Below, piece by piece: positions 1 to 5,585 of a DNA stretch of 5,963 bases. The position numbers and the translations under genes are program-made. The stretch's first letter is position 1. Each line of letters opens with the position of its first letter. The notes under the pieces were generated by a model. It made no database searches, had not been told where the DNA came from, and saw only the letters and a program-made list of their open reading frames with translations. Origin of the DNA: Acidobacteriota bacterium (lineage in GTDB: Bacteria > Acidobacteriota > Thermoanaerobaculia > Thermoanaerobaculales > Thermoanaerobaculaceae); NCBI GenBank assembly GCA_027458945.1, contig DAIDOU010000120.1:1-5963 (forward strand). Direction: 5' to 3'.

Positions 1-38
1 CCCAGCGCCACCAGCGGCAACGTCCGTAACCACCTCAT
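1..38 (-). CDS. N-terminus of an unidentified gene, probably with a signal peptide or membrane start (partial)
   Basis: Only the first 12 codons lie in the window, reading MRWLRTLPLVAL and then running off the left edge. An arginine-containing start followed by a leucine/valine-rich run is typical of a signal peptide or first membrane segment, but no family can be named. The ATG at 38 is preceded by a strong Shine-Dalgarno sequence, GGAGGT (48 to 43), 4 nt upstream. That is why I prefer it to an in-frame ATG ten codons earlier (68 to 66), which has no separate ribosome site and begins almost at the kinase stop codon. The 31-bp gap to the upstream histidine kinase, on the same strand, suggests cotranscription. 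The visible start does not look like a response regulator, which would normally begin with a cytoplasmic receiver domain. The reading frame is well supported; the function is unknown. Confidence 0.6.
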   Translation of the reverse strand, partial: MRWLRTLPLVAL

Positions 39-69
39 GCACACCTCCGCGGCGGAGTTTACACGCATT

Positions 70-1380
70 TCACCCCGCCGCCCCGCCCGGCAGCACGACC
101 TTCGCCACGAGCCCGCCCTGCGGCCGGTTCGCCAGCTCCAGCGTGCCGCCGTGCGCGGTCACGATGCGGTCTGCGATCGCGAGGCCGAGACCGGTGCCGC
201 CCTTGCGCCTGGTGAAGAACGCCTCGCGAACGCGAGCGAGCTCGGCCTTCACGATCCCCGGCCCGGTGTCGGCCACCTCGAGCACGACTCGCTCCCCGTC
301 CCGCCGCGCCGTGAGCTCGACCCGCCGGACGGCACCGCCGTTCATCGCCTGGACCGCGTTCAGGGCCAGGTTCACCACCACCTGGGAGAGCTGGCCCCGG
401 TCGGCTCGTACCGTCACACCCTCGCCCGCGACCACCAGCTCGACCCCGGCCCGCTCGCAGGCGGGCGCCAGCAAAGCCGAAACGTCGTGCAGGAGCGCGC
501 CGGCGTCGAACGTCTCGAGCACCGGTGGCGACGGCCGGGCGTATACCAGGAAGTCGTTGACCAGCCGCGACAGTCGTCCGACCTCGCGGCGCGCCATTCC
601 CACCGTCTCGACCGGGGTCTTGCGGCTCTCGAGGTCCTCCTCGAGCAGCTCGAGGTTGATCGAGATCGCGTTGAGCGGGTTGCGGATCTCGTGCGCGAGG
701 TTGGCCGCGAGCGAGCCCAGCGCGGCCAGCTCCTCGTGCAGTCTCCGCTTGGCGTCGAGCTGCGCGTTGCGCTTCACCAGGTGCCAGCTGAAGACGACGG
801 CGCCCAGCAGAACTAGCAACGAGGTGCCGCCCCCGAGCGCGGCGTTGAGGAGCAAGCGGCGCCGCAGGATCGCGATCCGCGTCGCGATCGCCGGCTTGGA
901 GACGCTGAGCACCACCGTCCCGATCTCCTCCGGCCGGGCGCGGAACTCGTACGTCTTGGTCTTCTCGCTGACCTTGACCGGGGCGATCGGCACGGAGAGC
1001 TCGAGGTTCCCCTGCGGGAAGCCGCCCTTGACCCCCTCCGTGAGGAACTCGGACTTCCAAACCAGTTTCCCCTGCTCGTTGAACACCTGCACCTTGTCGA
1101 TCACCTGCTGGCGGGAGAGCGCGGCCGAGATCTGCGCCAGCGCCTCGCGCTGCGTCTCGACCGCCTTGTAGAGGTTGCCCTTCCCCTCGAGCCGCCGAGC
1201 CAGCTCCTCGGCCTGCGCCTTGCCGGAGAGGAGCACGTCCTCCATGTACGAGCGCGAGAGCTGCTCCACCATCAGGCGCGCGAACGACGCCAGGCTCACG
1301 GCGAGCAGGACCGCGAACACCGCTGCGACCGCGATGTACTGCCGCTTCAGCTTCCAGCCGCCCCAACGCACGGGCGGCAT
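70..1380 (-). CDS. Membrane sensor histidine kinase (NtrB/ZraS-like HisKA + HATPase core)
   Basis: This 436-residue sensor kinase should autophosphorylate on histidine and pass the phosphate to a response regulator. A basic N-terminus leads into membrane helix 1 (about residues 15-36). An extracytoplasmic sensor segment of about 135 residues follows, then helix 2 (about 178-200). HisKA has the H-box HEIRNPLN with phosphoacceptor His230. The ATP-binding domain shows an N-box (VVVNLALNAVQAM, 334-346), G1 DTGPG (371-375), an F-box at EAFFT (386-390) and G2 GTGLGL (395-400). Helix 2 runs into the H-box helix through only about 15 residues, so I see no HAMP or PAS module. The ATG at 1380 has AAGGGA 6 nt upstream and directly precedes the first membrane helix. 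Extending the frame to 1677 would add 99 low-complexity residues antisense to the receptor gene, so I reject that. The core resembles kinases that control sigma-54 activators, but no response regulator is visible and the signal is unknown. Confidence 0.93.
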   Translation of the reverse strand: MPPVRWGGWKLKRQYIAVAAVFAVLLAVSLASFARLMVEQLSRSYMEDVLLSGKAQAEELARRLEGKGNLYKAVETQREALAQISAALSRQQVIDKVQVFNEQGKLVWKSEFLTEGVKGGFPQGNLELSVPIAPVKVSEKTKTYEFRARPEEIGTVVLSVSKPAIATRIAILRRRLLLNAALGGGTSLLVLLGAVVFSWHLVKRNAQLDAKRRLHEELAALGSLAANLAHEIRNPLNAISINLELLEEDLESRKTPVETVGMARREVGRLSRLVNDFLVYARPSPPVLETFDAGALLHDVSALLAPACERAGVELVVAGEGVTVRADRGQLSQVVVNLALNAVQAMNGGAVRRVELTARRDGERVVLEVADTGPGIVKAELARVREAFFTRRKGGTGLGLAIADRIVTAHGGTLELANRPQGGLVAKVVLPGGAAG

Positions 1381-1462
1381 TGTACGTCCCTTCCCCACCC
1401 TTTTCCCCGCCTCTCGCCGTTGGCGTCGCGCTCCGGCCGGGCGATAATGGTCAGGGGTCCGA
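1381..1462. promoter_or_regulatory. Divergent intergenic region between the kinase and transporter genes
   Basis: These 82 bp separate the start codons of the leftward histidine kinase and the rightward substrate-binding protein, so both promoters and any shared operator must lie here or just inside the genes. The half near the kinase is a pyrimidine-rich run on the plus strand (purine-rich in the kinase leader), which includes the kinase's AAGGGA ribosome site. I can propose a promoter for the transporter direction (listed separately) but none for the kinase. I see no convincing long palindrome. Confidence 0.6.
1420..1448 (+). promoter_or_regulatory. Possible sigma-70-type promoter for the transporter operon
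   Basis: A TTGGCG element (1420-1425; 4 of 6 matches to TTGACA) and a GATAAT element (1443-1448; 5 of 6 matches to TATAAT) are separated by exactly 17 bp. GATAAT is a rare AT-rich island in a very GC-rich setting. Transcription would begin near 1455, only about 8 nt before the ATG at 1463, giving a very short leader that would cut into the weak AGGGG ribosome site (1453-1457). This is a pattern match only; the real start could lie further upstream. Confidence 0.4.
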
Positions 1463-3097
1463 ATGAGCGCACAACGCAGCCGCTTGGTCGCCGTCCTCGT
1501 CCTGGCCGTGCCGCTGGGGCTTGCCGCATGCCAGCAGCGGACCCCTGCCGCCCCGCCGGCGGCCGGCCCGGGCGGCGCCCCCAGGCAGGGCGGGCAGATC
1601 GTCGCCGCCACGCTCGCCGACGTCTCGACGCTGAACGAGTACCAGTCCTCGGGCGAGGCCGGCGAGGCGGAGGTCATCGACCTACTGTTCCCCTCGCTGA
1701 TGGTCGAGCAGCCTGACTACCAGCTCCACCCCCCCTCGTTCGCGCCGCGCCTCGCAACCTCGTGGGCGTTCTCCGCCGACAACCGCGACCTCACCTTCCA
1801 CCTCCGGCCCGACGCGCGCTGGTCGGACGGCGAGCCGATCACCGCAGAGGACGTCCGCTTCACGTTCCAGGTGCAGAAGGACCCGCGCGTCGGTTCGCTC
1901 GGCATGGAGATCAAGGACTTCATCAGGGACGTCGAGGTCGTGGACCCACACACCGTCTGCTTTCACTTCACCCGCGTCTATCCCTACCAGCTCATGGACG
2001 CCAACGACGGCCACATCGTCCCCGAGCACGCCTGGGGGAAGATCCCGCGCGACCGCTGGCGCACCGCGGACTTCGAAGAGGTGCTGGTCACCGGCGGGCC
2101 TTTCCGCCTGGCCTCGCACACGCCGCAGCAGACGATCGTGCTGCAGCGCGACCCCACGTACTGGAACGCGCCGAAGCCATACCTCGACCGCCTCGTCTTC
2201 CGCGTGATCCCAGACATGGCCAGCCAGCTCGCCCAGCTCTTCGCCGGCGACGTCGATCTCGTCCCCTCGGTGGCCCCGCAGGAGGCGGACCGCGTTGCGG
2301 CCGACCCGAGTCTGCGGCTGATCGAGTACCCCTCGCGGCTGTGGGGCCTGGTGGCGTGGAACAACCGGCGCCCGCTGTTCGCCGACCGCCGCGTCCGCCG
2401 CGCGCTCACCCTCGGGATCAACCGCAAGGCGCTCGTGGACACGGTGTTCCGCGGCCACGCCAAGCTCGCCACCGGCCCCATCCTCTCCTCGATGTGGGCG
2501 TTCGACCGCTCGCTCCCACAGCTCCCGTACGACCAGCCGCAGGCCGCCGCGCTCCTCGCCGAGGCGGGCTGGCGCCGCAACGCGGACGGCGTCCTCGAGC
2601 GCGACGGCAAGCGGTTCGCGTTCGACCTCCTCTACCCCGCGGCCAACACGCTGCGACGCGAGATGGCAATCCTGATCCAGGCGGACCTCGCGCGCCTGGG
2701 GATCAGGGTGCGCCCAGTGCAGGTCGAGTTCACGTCGCTGATCTCCCGCTCCGAGACCGGCGAGTTCGACGCCATCCTCTGGGCGTGGGAGGAGGCGACC
2801 AAGATCGACCTGACGAGCACCTGGAGCACCCCGTCGCCCACCCAGGGGAGCAACAACTTCATCGGCTACTCCAACCCGGAGGTCGATCGCCTGATCGCGG
2901 TCGCGCGGGAGGAGCCCGACTACACGCGGGCCAAGGTGCTCCTCGACCGCATCCAGGAGCTGATCGTCGCCGACCAGCCGGTCACGTTCCTGTACGAGGC
3001 CAACCGTCTGGTGGCCGTCAGCCGCCACCTCGGCGGCGCCGACATCAACGCGGCGGGCGTCTTCTTCAACGTCGACGACTGGTACTGGAAGCCGTGA
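1463..3097 (+). CDS. Peptide-type ABC transporter substrate-binding lipoprotein (SBP_bac_5 / DppA-OppA family)
   Basis: This 544-residue extracytoplasmic receptor should bind a peptide or similar solute (family 5 members also bind nickel, opines and sugars) and deliver it to the permeases encoded next. The N-terminus is a lipoprotein signal: basic MSAQRSR, a hydrophobic stretch, then the lipobox LAAC with Cys23 as the predicted lipidated residue, followed by a Pro/Ala/Gly-rich tether to about residue 42. The family signature is clear at LRPDARWSDGEPITAEDV (114-131). Other typical segments are TGGPFRL (210-216), RDPTYWNAPKPYLDRL (229-244), RRVRRALTLGINRKAL (309-324) and NNFIGYSNPEVDRL (464-477). 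The length is normal for the family and the frame is intact. The ATG has only a weak AGGGG ribosome site, but it starts the signal peptide exactly. Its TGA overlaps the next ATG by one base (TGATG), which implies translational coupling. The ligand cannot be predicted from sequence. Confidence 0.95.
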   Translation: MSAQRSRLVAVLVLAVPLGLAACQQRTPAAPPAAGPGGAPRQGGQIVAATLADVSTLNEYQSSGEAGEAEVIDLLFPSLMVEQPDYQLHPPSFAPRLATSWAFSADNRDLTFHLRPDARWSDGEPITAEDVRFTFQVQKDPRVGSLGMEIKDFIRDVEVVDPHTVCFHFTRVYPYQLMDANDGHIVPEHAWGKIPRDRWRTADFEEVLVTGGPFRLASHTPQQTIVLQRDPTYWNAPKPYLDRLVFRVIPDMASQLAQLFAGDVDLVPSVAPQEADRVAADPSLRLIEYPSRLWGLVAWNNRRPLFADRRVRRALTLGINRKALVDTVFRGHAKLATGPILSSMWAFDRSLPQLPYDQPQAAALLAEAGWRRNADGVLERDGKRFAFDLLYPAANTLRREMAILIQADLARLGIRVRPVQVEFTSLISRSETGEFDAILWAWEEATKIDLTSTWSTPSPTQGSNNFIGYSNPEVDRLIAVAREEPDYTRAKVLLDRIQELIVADQPVTFLYEANRLVAVSRHLGGADINAAGVFFNVDDWYWKP

Positions 3098-4059
3098 TGC
3101 TGCGCTGGGCGCTGCGGAGGATCGCCGCCGGCGTGCTCCTCGTCTGGCTCGTCGCCACCGTGACGTTCCTCCTCGTCTCGCTGTCCCCGGGCGACGCCGC
3201 CAGCCGCCTCACCGACGCGCGCATCCCCCCGGCCGCCCGCGCCCGCTTCCGCCACGAGTTCGGCCTCGATCGGCCGCTGCCGGCGCGCTACGCGAGCTGG
3301 CTGGCGAGCGTCGCGCGCGGCGACCTCGGCACGTCGTGGACGTTGCGGCGACCGGTATCGGAAGCGCTCGCAGAGGCGTTGCCGAACACCCTCCTGCTCA
3401 CCTCCCTCGGCCTCCTGCTCGAGCTCGCCGGCGGCGTCGTCCTCGCCGTCGTCCAGCTGCGCCGGCCGCACGGCGCCGGCGACCGCGCTATCACCCTGGC
3501 CACGTTGACGGCGTACGCGCTGCCCACGTTCGGCGTGGCGCTGGCGCTGATCGCCGTGTTCTCGTACCGCTGGCACCTCCTCCCCCCGTCGCACATGCTC
3601 TCGCTCGACGGCGAGATGCGCCACGGCTGGGCGCGCGCCGTCGACCTCGCGCGCCACCTCGTGCTGCCGGTCGCGGCGATCGGGGTCACCGGCGTCGGCG
3701 CCGTGGCGCGCTACTTGCGCGGGTCGCTCCTCGACGAGCGCACGGAGCACTACGTGCTCGCCGCCCGCGCGCGCGGCTGCTCCCCGCGCCAGGCGCTGCT
3801 GCGCCACGCGCTGCCGAACGCCCTGCTGCCGTTGATCACGATGGTCGGCATGTCGTTGCCGTTCCTGGTGTCGGGGTCGCTGGTCGTCGAGGTCGTGTTC
3901 TCCTGGCCCGGGATGGGGCAGCTGATGTACAACGCCGCCCTCGGCCGCGACCTCCCACTCCTGCTCGGCGGCACGATCGTCGCGACCGTCGCGGTCGTCG
4001 CCGGCAACCTGCTCGCCGACGCCGCCTACGCCGTCGCCGACCCGCGGGTGCGCGTGTGA
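3097..4059 (+). CDS. Peptide-type ABC transporter permease, DppB/OppB family
   Basis: This 320-residue inner-membrane permease forms half of the transport channel. The N-terminus carries the family's basic start and first helix (MLRWALRRIAAGVLLVWLVA), followed by the SLSPGD stretch after the helix and the periplasmic FGLDRPLPARYASWL segment (55-69) typical of DppB/OppB. Several further helices follow. The cytoplasmic coupling loop that contacts the ATPase (EAA loop) is at 218-247, with HYVLAARARGCS and then RHALPNALLPLI. The C-terminal EVVFSWPGMGQLMYNAALGRDLP (265-287) is also characteristic. The ATG shares its A with the receptor's TGA, and the in-frame sequence upstream of it is an antisense-like shadow of the receptor gene. 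The stop overlaps the next GTG by four bases. The family is certain; whether the protein belongs to a dipeptide, oligopeptide, nickel or other system is not. Confidence 0.95.
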   Translation: MLRWALRRIAAGVLLVWLVATVTFLLVSLSPGDAASRLTDARIPPAARARFRHEFGLDRPLPARYASWLASVARGDLGTSWTLRRPVSEALAEALPNTLLLTSLGLLLELAGGVVLAVVQLRRPHGAGDRAITLATLTAYALPTFGVALALIAVFSYRWHLLPPSHMLSLDGEMRHGWARAVDLARHLVLPVAAIGVTGVGAVARYLRGSLLDERTEHYVLAARARGCSPRQALLRHALPNALLPLITMVGMSLPFLVSGSLVVEVVFSWPGMGQLMYNAALGRDLPLLLGGTIVATVAVVAGNLLADAAYAVADPRVRV

Positions 4060-5024
4060 GCGTGCGCCGGGCGCTCGCGCGCTGGCCGCTCCGCCTCCGT
4101 CTCGGGACGCTCGGCCTGGCGGCGCTCGCCCTCGCCGCGGTGGCCGGCCCGTGGTTCACCGCCGACCCGAACGCGATCGTCGACGCCCGCGCGGCGGCGC
4201 TGCTGCCGCCGGGCGCCACGCGCGTCGTCCTCCTCAGACGAGACGGCACGACGATCGCATGCGAGGCGGCCCGGCGCTCCGGCTCGGAGTGGATCGTCAC
4301 GCGCGCCGGCCGCGAGGAGACGCTGCCTGCCGCCGAGGTCGTCAGCGCGCACGCGCGCCGCTTCTGGCTGGGGACCGACACGGTGGGGCGCGACGTCCTC
4401 GCCCGCCTCCTCGCCGGCGCCCGCGTCTCGCTCGGCGTCGGGGCGCTCGCCCTCGCCGTCGCGCTCGTCCTCGGGATCGGCGTCGGCCTGCTCGCGGGCT
4501 GGAGCGGCGGCGTGGCCGACGCGCTGCTGATGCGCTTCGTGGACGCCCTCCTCGCGGTGCCGATGCTGTTCCTTCTCCTCTTCCTCGCCGCCGTGTTCCG
4601 GCCCTCGCTCGGCGTCCTCGTGCTCATCCTCGGCCTGTCCTCGTGGATGGGCGTCGCCCGGCTGGTGCGCGGCCAGGTGCTCTCGCTCAAGGAGCGCGAG
4701 TTCGTCCTCGCCGCGCGGGCGCTCGGCGCCTCCGGCTGGCGGATCGCGTTCAGGCACCTGCTCCCCAACGCGCTCACCCCGATCGCCCAGGACGGCGCCC
4801 TGCGCCTCGGCGACCTCATCCTCGTCGAGGCGGCCCTCTCCTACCTCGGGCTCGGCGCGCAACCGCCGACCGCATCGTGGGGGACGATGGTCGCCGAGGG
4901 GCAGGAGGTGCTGGCCACCACGTGGTGGCTTACGATGCTGCCGACCGCCCTCGTCGCGCTCACGGTCATCGCCGCCGCGCTCGCCGCCGACGGCGTACAG
5001 GAGCTCGGCCGCGGCGAGGTTTGA
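4056..5024 (+). CDS. Peptide-type ABC transporter permease, DppC/OppC family, with an extra periplasmic segment
   Basis: This 322-residue partner of the upstream permease completes the transmembrane pair. A basic start and helix 1 (about 16-34) lead to DPNAI (37-41), the usual DppC post-helix motif. The conserved WLGTDTVGRDVLARLLAGARVSL (104-126) follows, then further helices and the coupling loop EFVLAARALGASGWRIAFRHLLPNALTPI (215-243). ALSYLGLGAQPPTASWG near the C-terminus is also diagnostic. DPNAI and LGTD are usually separated by about 15-25 residues. Here the gap is about 63 residues (42-104) and includes a strand-rich stretch (VVLLRRDGTTIACE, EWIVTRAGREETLP), which looks like a small beta insertion. 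I chose the GTG at 4056 because it gives the GTGA four-base overlap with the preceding stop; a second GTG at 4062 is possible. No ATPase gene follows. Confidence 0.94.
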   Translation: MSVRRALARWPLRLRLGTLGLAALALAAVAGPWFTADPNAIVDARAAALLPPGATRVVLLRRDGTTIACEAARRSGSEWIVTRAGREETLPAAEVVSAHARRFWLGTDTVGRDVLARLLAGARVSLGVGALALAVALVLGIGVGLLAGWSGGVADALLMRFVDALLAVPMLFLLLFLAAVFRPSLGVLVLILGLSSWMGVARLVRGQVLSLKEREFVLAARALGASGWRIAFRHLLPNALTPIAQDGALRLGDLILVEAALSYLGLGAQPPTASWGTMVAEGQEVLATTWWLTMLPTALVALTVIAAALAADGVQELGRGEV

Positions 5025-5030
5025 AGGACC

Positions 5031-5074
5031 GTGGTCCGTGGTCAGTGGTCAGTGGAGACCGTGGATCGTGGGGC
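5031..5074 (+). repeat. Degenerate 7-bp tandem repeat, GTGGNNN units
   Basis: Six successive units begin with GTGG: GTGGTCC (5031), GTGGTCA (5038), GTGGTCA (5045), GTGGAGACC (5052, two bases longer), GTGGATC (5061) and GTGGGGC (5068). The array starts 6 bp after the permease stop codon and is preceded by GGACC (5026-5030), which forms a small inverted repeat with GGTCC (5033-5037). Heptamer arrays of this kind, giving spurious WSVVSG-like translations, occur between genes in several environmental high-GC bacteria, according to my general knowledge; their role is not known to me. Confidence 0.7.
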
Positions 5075-5135
5075 GCGAAGAACAGAGGCGTGGCCGGTGG
5101 CCACTGGCCGTCAGAGACCGTAGATCGTGGGTCGC
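5055..5135 (+). repeat. Pair of 22-bp imperfect direct repeats, 59 bp apart
   Basis: Positions 5055-5076 and 5114-5135 match at 20 of 22 bases. Both begin GAGACCGT and contain GATCGTGGG; the differences are G/A at the ninth base and G/T at the nineteenth. The first copy overlaps the end of the heptamer array, so the second is probably a diverged piece of the same array. The 37 bp between them contain the possible hairpin at 5092-5109. Confidence 0.6.
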
Positions 5136-5242
5136 AGGAGCGTGAGGGCTGAGGGGCGGAGGAGTTGAGGAGTCGAGGGGAAGAGACACCCTTCGCTCCT
5201 TTGCTCGCCACCTCTTCGTTCCCCGAGCGCGGGGCGGAGGCG

Positions 5243-5443
5243 ATGAGGTACGATGTCGCCGTGGGACGGAAGAAGCGTCGCGGCCGGCCGGTATCCGAGT
5301 ACTTCATGGCGGCGCTGGGCGTGGCGTTGCTCGTGTTCGTCGTCGTCCTCATCGCCACCTCGGGCTCGTGTCACTTCCGTCCCGCCCCGGAGCTGTTCGA
5401 GCAACCGGGGATGGCGCGGCCGACGCCCACCGCGCCAGCTTGA
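5243..5443 (+). CDS. Small single-pass membrane protein of unknown function
   Basis: I do not recognise this protein. From the ATG at 5243 it has 66 residues: a strongly basic N-terminal stretch (GRKKRRGRP, 8-16), one hydrophobic helix (about 22-40, FMAALGVALLVFVVVLIAT) and a short Pro-rich tail containing a single cysteine (Cys43). The positive charge before the helix predicts an N-in orientation with the tail outside the cytoplasm. SGSC before Cys43 is a poor lipobox because position -3 is serine, so I do not call it a lipoprotein. The start is uncertain. GGAGG (5236-5240) sits only 2 nt before the ATG, which is tight, and an in-frame GTG at 5261 would give 60 residues. An upstream in-frame ATG at 5165 would read through spacer sequence and is less likely. 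The charge pattern and helix favour a real gene, but it lies between two unrelated units. Confidence 0.55.
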   Translation: MRYDVAVGRKKRRGRPVSEYFMAALGVALLVFVVVLIATSGSCHFRPAPELFEQPGMARPTPTAPA

Positions 5444-5475
5444 CACGGGCGAGGTTGCGCGGAGCCGGCATCGCC

Positions 5476-5490
5476 TGGCACGTTCTTTGC
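5476..5490 (+). promoter_or_regulatory. Sigma-54 (RpoN) -24/-12 promoter upstream of htpX
   Basis: The sequence reads TGGCACG (5476-5482), a 4-bp spacer, then TTGC (5487-5490). This matches the core sigma-54 consensus TGGCACG-N4-TTGC at every defined base, with the GG and GC dinucleotides separated by the required 10 bp. It is preceded by C, fitting the consensus pyrimidine; the base after TTGC is G rather than the preferred A/T. The predicted transcript would start near 5501-5502, about 85 nt before the htpX ATG, in the same direction. Sigma-54 promoters need an enhancer-binding activator, whose site would normally lie about 80-200 bp upstream, here inside the small membrane-protein gene or the spacer. 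I found no obvious activator palindrome. Confidence 0.75.
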
Positions 5491-5502
5491 GTTCATCAGT
5501 TT

Positions 5503-5531
5503 GCGCGGTGTCCGCAGCCAAGGCACCGCGC
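5503..5531 (+). promoter_or_regulatory. Inverted repeat / hairpin at the predicted 5' end of the htpX leader
   Basis: GCGCGGTG (5503-5510) and CACCGCGC (5524-5531) are perfect 8-bp inverted arms with 13 bp between them. In RNA the stem can extend by a U-G and a C-G pair to 10 bp, leaving a loop of about 9 nt. It begins within a base or two of the transcript start predicted from the sigma-54 element. It could be a 5'-end stabilising stem-loop or a protein-binding operator. It has no U-tract after it and does not match the CIRCE heat-shock operator. Confidence 0.5.
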
Positions 5532-5585
5532 GGCCGCGGTCGGATGCCGGAGGTTGCCGGCGCCGGTCGGGCCGGGAGGGACCCA

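Larger units (their letters stand above)
5025..5242. other. Non-coding spacer with degenerate GTGG repeats and purine-rich sequence
   Basis: This 218-bp stretch separates the transporter operon from the next small gene. Its composition is unlike the flanking genes. The first half (to about 5135) is built from degenerate GTGG-containing units and the second half (5136-5180) is GAGG-rich on the plus strand. Frames that read through it give low-complexity products of the WSVVSG type, which I do not believe are proteins. It contains a possible hairpin at 5092-5109 (GGCCGGT, loop GGCC, ACTGGCC, with one G-U pair) and a short GC hairpin at 5221-5234 (CCCCG, loop AGCG, CGGGG). Neither has a U-tract, so I cannot call a Rho-independent terminator. 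No clear promoter is seen. Confidence 0.6.

Noticed and set aside
143..1171. Plus-strand open frame over the histidine kinase (342 codons)
   Set aside because: It is a Ser/Arg/Thr-rich shadow of the minus-strand kinase, which has every catalytic box in place.
1381..1677. N-terminal extension of the histidine kinase frame to an ATG at 1677
   Set aside because: The extra 99 residues are low-complexity, cross the divergent intergenic region and run antisense to the receptor's signal peptide. The ATG at 1380 has a ribosome site and directly precedes the first membrane helix.
1682..3028. Long open frame antisense to the substrate-binding protein (448 codons)
   Set aside because: Its translation is rich in Arg, Glu, Val and Gly with no recognisable domain, as expected of a GC-rich shadow frame. 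The plus-strand receptor explains the region fully.
1762..3096. In-frame extension upstream of the first permease
   Set aside because: The sequence before the ATG at 3097 is an Arg/Pro/Ala-rich out-of-frame reading of the receptor gene. The permease homology begins exactly at 3097.
5092..5109. Hairpin considered as a Rho-independent terminator for the transporter operon
   Set aside because: The stem is only about 7 bp with a wobble pair and no U-run follows, so the terminator criteria are not met.
5031..5135. Repeats considered as a CRISPR array
   Set aside because: The units are 7 bp, degenerate and contiguous. The 22-bp copies occur only twice without regular unique spacers, and no cas gene is present.
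4151..5152. Open frame overlapping the second permease and running into the spacer, ending in a WSVVSG-like stretch
   Set aside because: It is out of frame with the genuine permease, and the tail is a translation of the GTGG heptamer repeats rather than a protein domain.
5544..5585. In-frame upstream ATG for htpX at 5544
   Set aside because: It adds 14 Gly/Ala/Arg-rich residues outside the conserved HtpX start and lacks a good ribosome site, whereas 5586 has GGAGGG at ideal spacing.
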